DNA of 64,000 nt from Bog-473 sp963738135 (lineage in GTDB: Bacteria > Actinomycetota > Acidimicrobiia > Acidimicrobiales > RAAP-2), in contig CAVTVK010000004.1 in NCBI GenBank assembly GCA_963738135.1, positions 868,001 to 932,000 on the forward strand, written 5' to 3'. The notes beneath the pieces are model-generated. The model did not search any database. It was given only the letters and a program-made list of their open reading frames with translations, and had not been told where the DNA came from. The position numbers and the translations under genes are program-made. Numbering within the stretch: the stretch's first letter is position 1; each line of letters starts with the position of its first letter. Of this stretch, positions 25,929 through 34,713 are shown in pieces.

Positions 25929-27149
25929 GTGACCACCGCACCCGAGGAGCTCGGGATCGACCTGATGAGCGGGGCGTTCTTCGGCCGCGAGCCCCACGAC
26001 GCCTTTGCCTGGATGCGGGCCAACGCCCCCGTCTACTACGACCAGGCCAACGACCTGTGGGGCGTGGCCAGCTACGCAGCCGTCAAGCAGGCCTCCGTGG
26101 ACACCGAGTCGTTCTCCAATGCCGGTGGCATCCGGCCCAAGTTCCCGCCCCTGCCGATGATGATCGACTTCGACGCACCCGAGCACGTGCGGCGGCGGCG
26201 GCTCGTCTCGGAAGGCTTCACGCCCAAGCGGGTGCGGGCCATGGAGGACAAGCTCCGCCTGGTGTGCGACTCCATCATCGACACCGTGTGCGCGGAGGGG
26301 AGCTGCGATTTCGTGCGGGACATCGCGGCGCCACTGCCCATCATCATGATCGGCGACATGCTCGGGGTGGCACCCGACGACCGCGACGACCTGCTGCGGT
26401 GGTCCGACGACATGCTCAAGGGCCAGGGTTCGCCCGACCCCGACGCCATGATCAACGCCGCGAACGCCTTCACCGAGTACTCGACGTACATCCACCCCGT
26501 CTTCGACGACCGTCGCGCCACGGGCCACAGCGAGGACCTGGTCGGTGTGCTGTGCCACGCCGAGATCGACGGCGACTCGCTCGACGACGACTCGCTCGTC
26601 CACGAGACGCTCCTCATCCTCATCGGCGGCGACGAGACGACCCGCCACGTCATCAGCGGCGGCGTCGAGGAGCTGCTCGCCCACCCGGACCAAGTGGCAC
26701 AGCTGGCGGCCGACCCCGTCGGTCTGATGCCCGGCGCGGTCGAGGAGATGCTGCGCTGGGTGACGCCGATCAAGAACATGGCGCGGGTGGCGACCCGCGA
26801 CGTCAACCTGGCCGGGGCGCACATCGAGGAAGGCCAGGAGCTCATCCTCCTGTACCCGTCGGCCAATCGCGACGAGGCCGTCTTCGAGCACGCGGACACC
26901 TTCGACATCACCCGCAGCCCCAATCCGCACGTGGCCTTCGGCTTCGGGGCGCACTTCTGCCTGGGTAACCAGCTGGCCCGGCTGGAGCTGCGCGTGATGG
27001 TCGAGCGGGTGCTGGCCCGGCTCCCCGACCTCCGCCTGGCGGCTGCGCGGGGCGACCTGGCCCGGCGCGAGGCCAACTTCATTTCCGGGATCGAGGCGAT
27101 GCCAGTCGTCTTCACGCCCAGCGCGCCGCTCGGGGTCGGGCCGGTCTGA
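25929..27149 (+). CDS. Cytochrome P450
   Basis: A P450 monooxygenase of about 406 residues from GTG 25929 (an ATG at 25890 is in frame but lies over the divergent sigR start). The I-helix oxygen-activation motif is LILIGGDETTRHV, the ExxR helix falls in AVEEMLRWVTPIK, and the heme-binding loop is FGFGAHFCLGNQLAR with the Cys thiolate ligand. It resembles soluble actinobacterial P450s of the CYP124/125/142 type that oxidise sterol or lipid side chains, but the substrate cannot be told from sequence. Its stop overlaps the following SDR start (TGATG), which suggests a paired oxidation pathway. Confidence 0.93.
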   Translation: MTTAPEELGIDLMSGAFFGREPHDAFAWMRANAPVYYDQANDLWGVASYAAVKQASVDTESFSNAGGIRPKFPPLPMMIDFDAPEHVRRRRLVSEGFTPKRVRAMEDKLRLVCDSIIDTVCAEGSCDFVRDIAAPLPIIMIGDMLGVAPDDRDDLLRWSDDMLKGQGSPDPDAMINAANAFTEYSTYIHPVFDDRRATGHSEDLVGVLCHAEIDGDSLDDDSLVHETLLILIGGDETTRHVISGGVEELLAHPDQVAQLAADPVGLMPGAVEEMLRWVTPIKNMARVATRDVNLAGAHIEEGQELILLYPSANRDEAVFEHADTFDITRSPNPHVAFGFGAHFCLGNQLARLELRVMVERVLARLPDLRLAAARGDLARREANFISGIEAMPVVFTPSAPLGVGPV

Positions 27150-27964
27150 TGGCCATCACCGGGCCCACGTCGGGCATCGCCGGCTGGTCCATCCTCGTCA
27201 CCGGCGGCGGGAGCGGTATCGGGCTGGCCACGGCGGAGCGGTTCGCGGCCGACGGCGCGCACGTCATGATCTGCGGCCGTACCGAGCAGAAGCTTCTCGA
27301 CGCCCGTGCCCGCATCGCCGCGGCGGCGACTGGCGGCGCCTCGGTCCGCTGCATGGTGGCGGACGTCACGGTCGAGGAACAGGTGGCGGCTGCGGTGGCC
27401 GCCACCGCCGAGACCACCGGCCGCATCGACGGCCTGTTCGCCTGTGCGGGCGGGTCGCTGCACCTGGGCTCGGTGCTGACCGCCGACATCGACACCGTGC
27501 GGTCGACCATCGACCTCAACCTCACCGGCTCGGTCATCTGCGTGAAGCAGGGTGGCGCGGCCATGCAGGCGCAGGGGGGACCCGGCGCCATCGTGCTGAT
27601 GTCGTCGGGCGCCGGCCGCTTCCCCCACCCGCACCTCTGGGCCTACGGCGTGTCCAAGGCCGGGATCTGCTTCCTGGCCGAGACCGCGGCCGAGGAGCTC
27701 GGCCCGCTCGGCATCCGCGTCAACGCGGTGGCGCCCGGCATCATCGCCGACGAGTTGATGGCCTTCATCACGGCGGGCGGACCACTGCTCGACGACTACC
27801 TCGAGCAGATGCCACTGGGCCGGGTCGGCACGGTCGACGACGTGGCGGCCGCGGTCCGCTACCTCATGGGCCCCGAATCGTCCTTCGTCACCGGGGAGAC
27901 CCTCGGCGTCGACGGTGGCCACCACCTGCGGCGCGGCGCCGACTACTCGCTCCTCTTCGGCTGA
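27149..27964 (+). CDS. SDR-family NAD(P)-dependent oxidoreductase
   Basis: A 271-residue classical short-chain dehydrogenase. The cofactor motif SILVTGGGSGIGLATAERFA (TGxxxGIG), the structural motif FACAGG and the catalytic Tyr/Lys in WAYGVSKAG (YxxxK) are present, and VLMSSGAG carries the Ser. The C-terminal FVTGETLGVDGGHHL is typical. It is coupled to the upstream P450 by a one-base overlap and may oxidise its alcohol product. About 70 nt separate it from the metal transporter genes. Confidence 0.92.
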   Translation: MAITGPTSGIAGWSILVTGGGSGIGLATAERFAADGAHVMICGRTEQKLLDARARIAAAATGGASVRCMVADVTVEEQVAAAVAATAETTGRIDGLFACAGGSLHLGSVLTADIDTVRSTIDLNLTGSVICVKQGGAAMQAQGGPGAIVLMSSGAGRFPHPHLWAYGVSKAGICFLAETAAEELGPLGIRVNAVAPGIIADELMAFITAGGPLLDDYLEQMPLGRVGTVDDVAAAVRYLMGPESSFVTGETLGVDGGHHLRRGADYSLLFG

Positions 27965-28013
27965 GGGCTCCAACCTCATCGAGCTTGCCCGGGAGCACTT
28001 GTCCTGTCTATCC

Positions 28014-28036
28014 GAAATGATTACCGTTACCGTTAT
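28014..28036 (+). promoter_or_regulatory. Possible Zur/Fur-type operator upstream of the zinc transporter
   Basis: An A/T-rich island in otherwise GC-rich DNA: AAATGATTACC with direct TTACCG repeats, touching the znuA ATG at 28035. The AAATGATT core resembles actinobacterial Zur boxes, and a Fur-family gene ends this operon. The dyad is imperfect and no Shine-Dalgarno sequence precedes the ATG, so a leaderless transcript repressed at its own start is possible. Confidence 0.35.
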
Positions 28037-28978
28037 GAGGTCGAGTCTCGTCCGTCCCGCACTGGCCCGCGCCGCACTGGCCGGCGCCGCACTGGCCGCC
28101 ACCACCCTCAGCCTGGCCGCCGGTGCGGCAACCGCCTCCGGGGCCGGCGCCAGCACGCCCGGCGTCGTGCACGTCGTGGCGGCGGAGAACTTCTGGGGCA
28201 ACATCACGAGCCAGCTGGGCGGCAAAGACGTCGCAGGTCACGTCGCTCATCACGAACCCCAACGCCGACCCGCACCTCTTCGAGACCAACGCGGCGGATG
28301 CCGCGACATTGGCCCAGGCCCAGGTCGTGGTCGAGAACGGCGCCGGGTACGACACCTGGATGAACTCGCTCCTCAGTGCGGACGGTGGCCGCCCGCGGAT
28401 CGTCACTGCCGCGTCCGTGCTTGCACATCACCGGGAGTGACCCCAACCCCCACCTCTGGTACGACATCCCCCGCGTGCCCACCGTGGCCGCCGCCATCAC
28501 CGCCGCGCTCACGAAGGCGGCGCCACGGGACGCCGCGACCTTCAAGGCCAACCTCGCCGCCTTCGACCGGTCGCTGGCCCCGCTCACTGCGACCCTGGCC
28601 ACCATCAAGGCGCACTTCCACCACGTGCCGGTCGCCTACACCGAGCGCGTGCCGGGCTACGCCCTGGCCGTCGCCGGCCTCGACGTGAAGACCCCGACCG
28701 GCTTCGCCCGGGCGATAGAGGACGGCGTCGACCCCGGCCCGGCGGACACGTTGGCGATGCAGAAGCTGCTCGACGACCACGACATCAACGTGTTGCTCTA
28801 CAACGTGCAGACCATCACACCGGTCACGGCCCAGATGCGCGCCCTGGCCCTCCAGCACGGAATCCCGGTGGTCGGCGTCTCCGAGACGATGCCGGCGGGC
28901 GCCGGCACCTACCAGCAGTGGCAGCAGGCACAGCTGACCAAGCTGCTGCACGCGCTGCAGTCGAGCCGCAACCCGTGA
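28035..28978 (+). CDS. znuA: Zinc/manganese ABC transporter substrate-binding protein (frameshifted)
   Basis: A cluster A-I (ZnuA/TroA) metal-binding lipoprotein or secreted protein, about 313 residues once corrected. The signal sequence is RAALAGAALAATTLSLAAGA. The mature start VVHVVAAENFWGNITSQLGG, the ligand region SLITNPNADPHLFETNAADA, the second ligand region HITGSDPNPHLWYDIPRVPT and the C-terminal GIPVVGVSETMPAGAGTYQQ are all recognisable. Two single-base insertions break the frame, near 28227 (GGKDV|QVTSL) and near 28425 (ASVL|HITG). The total is two bases over a multiple of three, matching two extra bases. His/Asp ligand positions survive. Probably functional. Confidence 0.9.
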
Positions 28979-29790
28979 CCGCGGTACTGGTCGAGCTGGA
29001 GCGTGCCGCGGTCCGCATGGGCTCGCGCACGCTGTGGTCCGCACTCGACCTCAGTGTCGCCGAGGGCGAGTTCCTGGCCGTGCTCGGTCCGAACGGCGCC
29101 GGCAAGACGACCCTCCTCAAGGTGCTGCTCGGCCTCGTCCCGCTGGCCGCCGGCTCCGTACGCGTCAGCGGCGCACCGCCTCGCCTGGGCAATCACGAGC
29201 TGGGCTACGTGCCCCAGCAACAGGCCTTCGACCGCTCGCTGCCCATCAGGGGCCGCGACCTCGTCCGCTTCGGCGTCGATGGCCATCACTGGGGCCTGCC
29301 GCGTCATGCCCGCGCCATGAAGGATCGGGTCGACGAGGTCCTCCACGCGGTCGGCGCCAGCGCCTACGCCGATGCACCGGTCGGGCTGCTCTCGGGCGGC
29401 GAGCAGCAGCGCCTGCGCATCGCCCAGGCCCTCCTGGGAGAACCCAAGGTGCTGCTGTGCGACGAGCCGCTCCTCGCGCTCGACCTGGCCAGCCAGCGCG
29501 CCGTGACAAGACTCATCGACGAGCGGCGTCGGCAGTCGGGCACGCCGGTCATCTTCGTCACCCACGAGGTCAACCCGGTCCTGCCCTACGTCGACCGCAT
29601 CCTCTACCTCGTGCGCGGGAAGTGGGCCATCGGCACGCCCGCCGAGATCCTCACCAGCGAGCGCCTCAGCGACCTCTACGGCATTGAAGTCGACGTGGTC
29701 AAGGTGCGCGACCGCTATCTCGTCGTCAGCGCCGAGGACGAACTCCCCACCGAGCCGGGCGCCCACGCGCACCACGGGCACGCGCACTGA
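28975..29790 (+). CDS. znuC: Zinc/manganese ABC transporter ATP-binding protein
   Basis: A 271-residue ABC ATPase from GTG 28975, which overlaps the znuA stop. Walker A is VLGPNGAGKTTLLKVLLG, the Q-loop is GYVPQQQ, the signature is LLSGGEQQRLRIAQALLG, Walker B is VLLCDEPLLALD and the switch His lies in IFVTHEVNPV. The C-terminus carries a His-rich tail (HAHHGHAH), common in zinc transport ATPases and possibly a metal sensor. It overlaps the permease start by one base. Confidence 0.95.
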   Translation: MTAVLVELERAAVRMGSRTLWSALDLSVAEGEFLAVLGPNGAGKTTLLKVLLGLVPLAAGSVRVSGAPPRLGNHELGYVPQQQAFDRSLPIRGRDLVRFGVDGHHWGLPRHARAMKDRVDEVLHAVGASAYADAPVGLLSGGEQQRLRIAQALLGEPKVLLCDEPLLALDLASQRAVTRLIDERRRQSGTPVIFVTHEVNPVLPYVDRILYLVRGKWAIGTPAEILTSERLSDLYGIEVDVVKVRDRYLVVSAEDELPTEPGAHAHHGHAH

Positions 29791-30653
29791 TGGGCATCGG
29801 GTTCTACCTTCAGTTCGGCTTCGCCCAGCACGCACTCGAAGCGGCCTTTCTCGTCGCCGTCAGCTGCGGCCTCATCGGGCCGTTCGTCATCACCCGCACG
29901 ATGTCCTTCGCCGTCCACGGCACCAGCGAGCTCGCCTTCACGGGCGCGGTGGGCGGGTTGCTGGTCGCCGACAACCCGCTGGTCGGCGCGCTCGTCGGCG
30001 CGCTCATCGTGGCCACGCTCATCGGTCTGCTCGGACAGCGCGCCGCCGAGCGCGACTCCACCATCGGCGTGATCCTGGCGGCGGGACTCGGCCTGGGCGT
30101 GTTCCTCCTCGGCTACTACCACGGCTACGCCAGCGAGGCGCTGAACATCCTCTTCGGCAACATCTTCGGCATCAGCTCGGGCCAAATCCTCCTCCTCGGC
30201 GTCATCGCCGTGGTGGTGGCCGTCGTCCTCACCGTGATCCGGCGGCCCCTGCTCTTCGCGTCGGTCGACCCCGACGTCGCCCGGGCCAGCGGCGTGCCCA
30301 CGGGCGTCCTGGGAATCGTCTTCCTCTTCATCCTCGCCATCACGGTGACCGAGGCGGCCCAGATCGTGGGCACGTTGCTGGTGCTCAGCCTGGCCATCAC
30401 CCCGGCGGCGGCGGCGCAACGCCTGAGTGCCAACCCGTTCGTGGTCACCGTGCTGTCGGTCGTGATGGCGGTGCTGGCGGCAGACGGCGGGCTCCTGCTC
30501 AGCTTCCAGTTCCCGACGGTGAAGCCGAGCGTGTTGATCGTCGCCATCAGCTTCGCGTTCTACGTCGTGGCCCGCGTGGTCGGCCCGGCCCTCGCATCGC
30601 GGCGGAGGGACCGGTTCGCCGCGCCGGACCTGGCAGAGTTGGGCCGTGGTTGA
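29790..30653 (+). CDS. znuB: Zinc/manganese ABC transporter permease
   Basis: A 287-residue ABC-3 family permease with about eight transmembrane helices. The family motif is seen in ALNILFGNIFGISSGQ, with the helix after it (ILLLGVIAVVVAVVLTVI) and VEAAQIVGTLLVLSLAITPA-type segments. It is the membrane channel for the ZnuA/ZnuC pair. The start overlaps the ATPase stop (TGATG) and the stop overlaps the regulator start, so all four genes form one operon. Confidence 0.94.
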   Translation: MGIGFYLQFGFAQHALEAAFLVAVSCGLIGPFVITRTMSFAVHGTSELAFTGAVGGLLVADNPLVGALVGALIVATLIGLLGQRAAERDSTIGVILAAGLGLGVFLLGYYHGYASEALNILFGNIFGISSGQILLLGVIAVVVAVVLTVIRRPLLFASVDPDVARASGVPTGVLGIVFLFILAITVTEAAQIVGTLLVLSLAITPAAAAQRLSANPFVVTVLSVVMAVLAADGGLLLSFQFPTVKPSVLIVAISFAFYVVARVVGPALASRRRDRFAAPDLAELGRG

Positions 30654-31059
30654 ACACGCGGAGCACCCGGCCCGCACCTCGCGACGAACCCGGCAGGGGG
30701 ATGCCGTGCTCAACGTGGTGCGGAGCTCGGACAACTTCCGCAGCGCACAGGACATCCACGCCGCACTGCGCGCCGCGGGCGAGACGGTCGGACTGACGAC
30801 CGTCTACCGGCACCTGGCGCTCCTCACCGACGAGGGCCAGCTCGATGCGCTGCAGAGCGCCGACGGCGAGGTGGTCTACCGCCGCTGCCACAGCGAGAGC
30901 CATCACCACCACGTCGTGTGCCGGCAGTGCGGGCGCGGCACCGAGGTGGAGCTGCCGGACCTCGAACGGTGGGCCGAGTCGACGGCGTCGGACCTCGGCT
31001 ACAGCGACCTGACGCACACCGTCGAGATCTTCGGCGTGTGCGCCGACTGCCGGGGCTGA
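30646..31059 (+). CDS. zur: Fur-family metalloregulator, Zur-like
   Basis: A 137-residue Fur-family repressor from GTG 30646. The N-terminal winged helix includes NFRSAQDIHAALRAAGETVG and LTTVYRHLALLTDEGQLD. The metal-sensing part has HSESHHHHVVCRQCG and the C-terminal CADCRG, giving the two CxxC pairs of the structural zinc. It ends a zinc-type ABC transporter operon, which supports Zur (zinc) rather than Fur (iron) identity and autoregulation. The metal specificity is inferred from context. Confidence 0.88.
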   Translation: MVEHAEHPARTSRRTRQGDAVLNVVRSSDNFRSAQDIHAALRAAGETVGLTTVYRHLALLTDEGQLDALQSADGEVVYRRCHSESHHHHVVCRQCGRGTEVELPDLERWAESTASDLGYSDLTHTVEIFGVCADCRG

Positions 31060-31081
31060 ACCGGCCGGGCCCGTTCAGCCC
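31053..31081. terminator. Hairpin between convergent zur and MaoC-like genes
   Basis: A 9-bp perfect stem GGGCTGAAC / GTTCAGCCC with an 11-nt GC-rich loop that overlaps the last codons of both convergent genes. It is a likely bidirectional terminator. Confidence 0.55.
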
Positions 31082-31968
31082 GCAGTCGAGAACAGCCCGG
31101 CGTCCATCACCGTCTCGCCGCGCTGTGTCTCGGTGCGGAAGCGGTAGGCGCCGGGCACCGCGTCGCCGATGTCCCACAGCGAGACGGTCAGGGTGTCGCC
31201 GGGCATGGTGGGCTTGGAGAAGCGGGCGCGCATGGCGCCGAAACGCGTCGGGTCCGAGCCGCATACGGTGTGCAGCAGGGCGCGCCCCGTAAACCCGTAG
31301 GTGCAGAGGCCGTGCAGGATCGGGCTGTCGAAGCCCGCTCGCTTGGCGAAGGTCGGGTCCGAGTGCAGCGGGTTGCGGTCCCCGCTGAGCCGGTACAGCA
31401 GCGCCTGATCGGGGCGGGTCGAGTAGGAGATGACCTCGTCGGGCTCGCGCGTCGGCAGCGGTTCGGCGGCCAGCGCGCTCTCGTCATCGCCCTCGGGGTT
31501 CCGAGGGCCCCCGAACCCGCCGGCGCCGCGGATGAACAACGCGGTGCGGGTGGAGAAGGCCGGCTCGCCGTTCCCGACATGGCGCGACGCGCTCTCGAGC
31601 ACGACCAGGGCGGCCGCGCCCTTGTCGTACATGCCGGCGACCGTGGTCGTGGTCGACACCGTCCCGGCGACGGGCAGCTCGCCGTGCAGCCGGATGGACT
31701 GCTCCCCGTGGACGAGCATCGCCGGGTCGTAGTCGCCCAGTGACATGGCGGCGCCTCCGCCCTGCCCGATGATGGTGGTGAACGTGGGCAGGACCCGTTG
31801 GGCCACGCCGTCGGAGTTCTCGGTCGTGAACTCGAGCTCGAACCCGGTGGGGTCCAACGCGCCGGCACCCACGCCCAAGGCGTAGAGCAGGGCGTCCTTG
31901 TGAGCCCAAGAGCGCTCGAAGGGCTGCGAGGTAGTTCCCACCGCACCGAGGTTCAGTCCCATCGTCAC
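31075..31968 (-). CDS. MaoC-like (R)-specific enoyl-CoA hydratase 2
   Basis: A 297-residue double hot-dog enoyl-CoA hydratase. The C-terminal half carries the hydratase-2 motif YRLSGDRNPLHSDPTFAK followed by GFDSPILHGLCTYGFTGRAL, with the catalytic Asp and His. The N-terminal half is the non-catalytic repeat (DALLYALGVGAGALDPTGFE). Such proteins act in sterol side-chain or fatty-acid beta-oxidation and in methyl-branched lipid metabolism. It is divergent from a MerR regulator and close to a P450/SDR pair, so a lipid/sterol role is plausible but inferred. Confidence 0.92.
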   Translation of the reverse strand: MTMGLNLGAVGTTSQPFERSWAHKDALLYALGVGAGALDPTGFELEFTTENSDGVAQRVLPTFTTIIGQGGGAAMSLGDYDPAMLVHGEQSIRLHGELPVAGTVSTTTTVAGMYDKGAAALVVLESASRHVGNGEPAFSTRTALFIRGAGGFGGPRNPEGDDESALAAEPLPTREPDEVISYSTRPDQALLYRLSGDRNPLHSDPTFAKRAGFDSPILHGLCTYGFTGRALLHTVCGSDPTRFGAMRARFSKPTMPGDTLTVSLWDIGDAVPGAYRFRTETQRGETVMDAGLFSTAG

Positions 31969-32006
31969 GCCTCTTTCCGGATCGACTCTAAATGACGTTG
32001 TTCAAT

Positions 32007-32035
32007 GTTACATGAAATGATGTTACTCTTGTCAA
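32007..32035 (-). promoter_or_regulatory. Promoter of the MaoC-like gene, overlapping the MerR start
   Basis: On the minus strand a perfect TTGACA -35 (32035-32030) is 17 nt from TGTAAC (32012-32007) as -10. The -35 box abuts the GTG of the divergent MerR gene at 32036. Two direct ATGTTAC repeats lie across the spacer, so this stretch may be where the MerR protein acts. It is one of the few A/T-rich patches of the region. Confidence 0.6.
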
Positions 32036-32455
32036 GTGAGCCCGCACGACGCAGTCACCCTCACCATCGACGACCTGGCCGTAGTGACCGGCACGACCAC
32101 CCGGCGCATCCGCTCGCTGCAGACCCTCGGCCTCCTCCCCCATCCGACCCTGCGCGGCCGCACCGGTCTGTACGACACGGACCACCGAAGTCGGCTGGAA
32201 GCGGTGCTCCACCTGCAGGAGCAGGGGTTCTCGCTCGAGTCGCTCGTCGTGCTCTTCGAGGCCCTGCAAGGAGGGCGATCGTTGGCCGACGTCCTCGGGG
32301 CCGCGGCGCCAGCGGGTCGGGCGGAGGGCGGCGAGGATTCGGCCGACCTCTACGGCTTCGCCGAGCTGCAGCCCGCCCGGCGGGCACCGCGGCGTGAGCG
32401 ACGGCTCCTCTCCGTGGTCCCCACCACGGTGTGGGACGAAAGCCAGGCGTCCTGA
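32036..32455 (+). CDS. MerR-family transcriptional regulator
   Basis: A 139-residue protein with an N-terminal MerR helix-turn-helix (LTIDDLAVVTGTTTRRIRSL, then GLLPHPTLRGRTGLYDTDHR) and a short coiled dimer helix (LEAVLHLQEQGFSLESLVVL). There are no Cys residues for metal sensing, so the effector is probably organic. No Shine-Dalgarno sequence precedes GTG 32036; the transcript may be leaderless. It is divergent from the MaoC-like hydratase, its likely target. Confidence 0.85.
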   Translation: MSPHDAVTLTIDDLAVVTGTTTRRIRSLQTLGLLPHPTLRGRTGLYDTDHRSRLEAVLHLQEQGFSLESLVVLFEALQGGRSLADVLGAAAPAGRAEGGEDSADLYGFAELQPARRAPRRERRLLSVVPTTVWDESQAS

Positions 32456-32507
32456 TCGAGCGGACACCCGGCGGGCGGCCAGGCGGCGCTCGGTAGCCTC
32501 GGTTGTC

Positions 32508-33308
32508 GTGCCCGCACCCCCGGCCATCGCGCTCCTGCACTGGGACGCGGCACGGGACCATGGAGCGCAAGTCGCCGTGACGACTCGCCACGGCGGCACG
32601 TCGGCACCCCCCTACGACAGCCTCAATCTCGGGCTGCACGTGGGCGATCGCCCCGAATCGGTGGTGGACAACCGGGTGCGTGCCGCGACCGCCTTCGGCG
32701 TGGCGCTCGACGACGTCGTGTTCGCCCGCCAGGTGCACGGCGCCACGCCGCGACTGGTGGGACCCGATGACCGCGGCCGCGGCACGCGGTCAGAAGACGA
32801 CGCCATCGCCAGCACCGACATCCTGGTCACGACATCGCACCGGGTCACGTTGGCCATTCTGGTGGCCGACTGCCTCCCGCTGGCGCTCATCGACCCTGAT
32901 GCCGGTGTCCTGGCGGCCGTCCACGCCGGCTGGCGCGGCACCGCAGCTGGGGCCGTGGGCCGTGCGGTGGGCGCCATGCGGCGCTGCGGCGCCGACCCGG
33001 GGCACATCCATGCATTCCTCGGCCCTGCCGTGCGCCCCGATCGCTACCAGGTCTCCGACGAGGTCCTGCAGGCGTTGACCGAGGCGGCGCGCCCCTCGGC
33101 CCTCCACCACGCAGTGGCGCGGCCCGACGGGCCGGGGCACTGGCTGGTCGACCTGGTGGCGGCCAACCGCCAGCAGCTGGTCGCCAACGGGGTCCGCAGC
33201 GACCACATCGTCGACAGCGACGCCACCACGGCCGACGGGGCCTTCTTCAGTGATCGCGCGCAGCGTCCCTGCGGTCGATTCGCCCTGCTCGCCCGCCTCT
33301 CCGGTTGA
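32508..33308 (+). CDS. pgeF: Peptidoglycan editing factor / purine nucleoside phosphorylase YfiH family
   Basis: A 266-residue laccase-domain protein of the PgeF (YfiH) family from GTG 32508. The conserved pieces are AVTTRHGGTSAPPYDSLNLG, FARQVHG, the metal motif VADCLPLALIDP and VHAGWRGTAAGAV with His/Cys ligands, and CGRFALLARLSG at the end. In E. coli PgeF limits incorporation of L-Ser in place of L-Ala at the MurC step; other members act as purine nucleoside phosphorylases. Placement immediately before murL and murD2 fits the peptidoglycan role. Confidence 0.92.
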   Translation: MPAPPAIALLHWDAARDHGAQVAVTTRHGGTSAPPYDSLNLGLHVGDRPESVVDNRVRAATAFGVALDDVVFARQVHGATPRLVGPDDRGRGTRSEDDAIASTDILVTTSHRVTLAILVADCLPLALIDPDAGVLAAVHAGWRGTAAGAVGRAVGAMRRCGADPGHIHAFLGPAVRPDRYQVSDEVLQALTEAARPSALHHAVARPDGPGHWLVDLVAANRQQLVANGVRSDHIVDSDATTADGAFFSDRAQRPCGRFALLARLSG

Positions 33309-33378
33309 GGCCGGGGCGGGGCCGGCCGCGCCCTAGCATGGGCAGACCCGGATCGCCGGGCCGCTCACACCACTCCGC

Positions 33379-34713
33379 ATGCCCCCACCCGACCGGTTCC
33401 GCTACGACGGATTCGCCATCGACCCGGCGGACTCGGCCGTCCACTGCCGCTATTCGACGGGCGACCACACCTTCACCGAACGCTTCACGTTCGGACCGGC
33501 TGGCGACTGGCAAGACCCCGCAGTGGTGGCCGCGGCGCGGCTGCTCTACCTGCTGGCCGGCGTCTCCTATTACAAGACCTCGGCCGCCCCCGTCATCGAC
33601 CTCGGTGACCTGTCGACGACCGCCCAGGAGCGGGAATTCCTCCGCTCCTTCTATGTGAACGGACTGGCCGAGTTCGCCTACCGCAACGGCCTCGATCTGC
33701 GCGGCCTGCGGGTGGAGGGACCCGAGGCGGGCGCGGTCTCGCCGGTGCACTACGAGCCCGACCCCGGTCGGCCCCTCATCCCCTTCGGCGGCGGCATCGA
33801 TTCGATCGTCACGGTCGCGGCGCTCGCGGCGGACAATCCCGACGCGGCGCTCTGCGTCGTCGAGCCACCCGGGGCCCGCTTCGCTGCCATCGAGGACGCC
33901 GCCGCCGTGACCAAGCTGCCCGTCAGACGGATCGAGCGGACCATCGACCCCCTCGTCCGCCGCTCCTCCGAGCTCGGGTTCCTGAACGGGCACGTGCCCG
34001 TCACCGCCGTCGTCACGGCAGCAGTGCTGGTGACGGCGGTCCTGGAACGACGCGACGCGGTGGTGCTCTCCAACGAGTGGTCGGCCTCCATCCCCACGCT
34101 TGCCGTCGACGGGCTCGCCGTGAACCACCAGTGGTCGAAGGGTGAGGAGTTCGAGCGAGCCTTCGGCGACCTCGTCGTCGCCACGTTCGGACCGCGCCTC
34201 TCGGTGTTCTCCTACCTCCGCCCCCGCAGCGAGCTCTGGGTCGCGGAGCAGTTGGCGCGCCTCACGCCGTATCACCGCGCCTTTCGGAGTTGTAACCGCG
34301 CCTTTCACCAGGACCCGACCCAGCGACTCGACCATTGGTGCGGTCGGTGCGACAAGTGTTGCTTCGTCGATCTCGTCCTCGCCCCGTTCATGGACCGCGC
34401 CGACTTGGAGGCCGTGTTCGCCGGCAACGAGCCCTTGCAGAACCCCGACAACGAGGAGCGCTTCCGCGCGCTGCTCGGTCTGGGCACCGACGCCAAGCCG
34501 TTCGAGTGCGTGGGGGACATCGACGAATGCCGGGCCGCGACGGTCCTGGCAGCCCGACGCGAGGACCGCGCCGGCGACGAGCTGCTGGCGCGGTTGCGAG
34601 CCGAGCTGGGCGTCGCCGCACCCGCCGACCCCACCGCCCTCCTGCAGCCGCAGGGCCTCCATCACATTCCCGATCGCTATGCGCCACCCGATCTCCTGGT
34701 CCGCGCTCGCTGA
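33379..34713 (+). CDS. murL: UDP-MurNAc-L-Ala-L-Glu epimerase MurL
   Basis: A 444-residue MurL. In Xanthomonas oryzae MurL epimerises the terminal L-Glu of UDP-MurNAc-L-Ala-L-Glu to D-Glu in an ATP-dependent reaction, replacing the glutamate racemase route. Diagnostic features are a PP-loop-like PFGGGIDSI at about residue 135, VVLSNEWSASIPT, VNHQWSKGEEFERAF, RSCNRAFHQD and the Cys-rich WCGRCDKCCF at about residue 320. The gene overlaps the next one, a MurD homologue, by 35 nt, the same partnership as murD2-murL in Xanthomonas. The identification rests on recognised motifs plus this context. Confidence 0.9.
   Translation: MPPPDRFRYDGFAIDPADSAVHCRYSTGDHTFTERFTFGPAGDWQDPAVVAAARLLYLLAGVSYYKTSAAPVIDLGDLSTTAQEREFLRSFYVNGLAEFAYRNGLDLRGLRVEGPEAGAVSPVHYEPDPGRPLIPFGGGIDSIVTVAALAADNPDAALCVVEPPGARFAAIEDAAAVTKLPVRRIERTIDPLVRRSSELGFLNGHVPVTAVVTAAVLVTAVLERRDAVVLSNEWSASIPTLAVDGLAVNHQWSKGEEFERAFGDLVVATFGPRLSVFSYLRPRSELWVAEQLARLTPYHRAFRSCNRAFHQDPTQRLDHWCGRCDKCCFVDLVLAPFMDRADLEAVFAGNEPLQNPDNEERFRALLGLGTDAKPFECVGDIDECRAATVLAARREDRAGDELLARLRAELGVAAPADPTALLQPQGLHHIPDRYAPPDLLVRAR

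Noticed and set aside
26072..28225. A 717-codon minus-strand frame opposite the P450 and SDR
   Set aside because: The P450 heme loop and the SDR motifs are on the plus strand; the antisense frame is Ser/Arg-rich noise.
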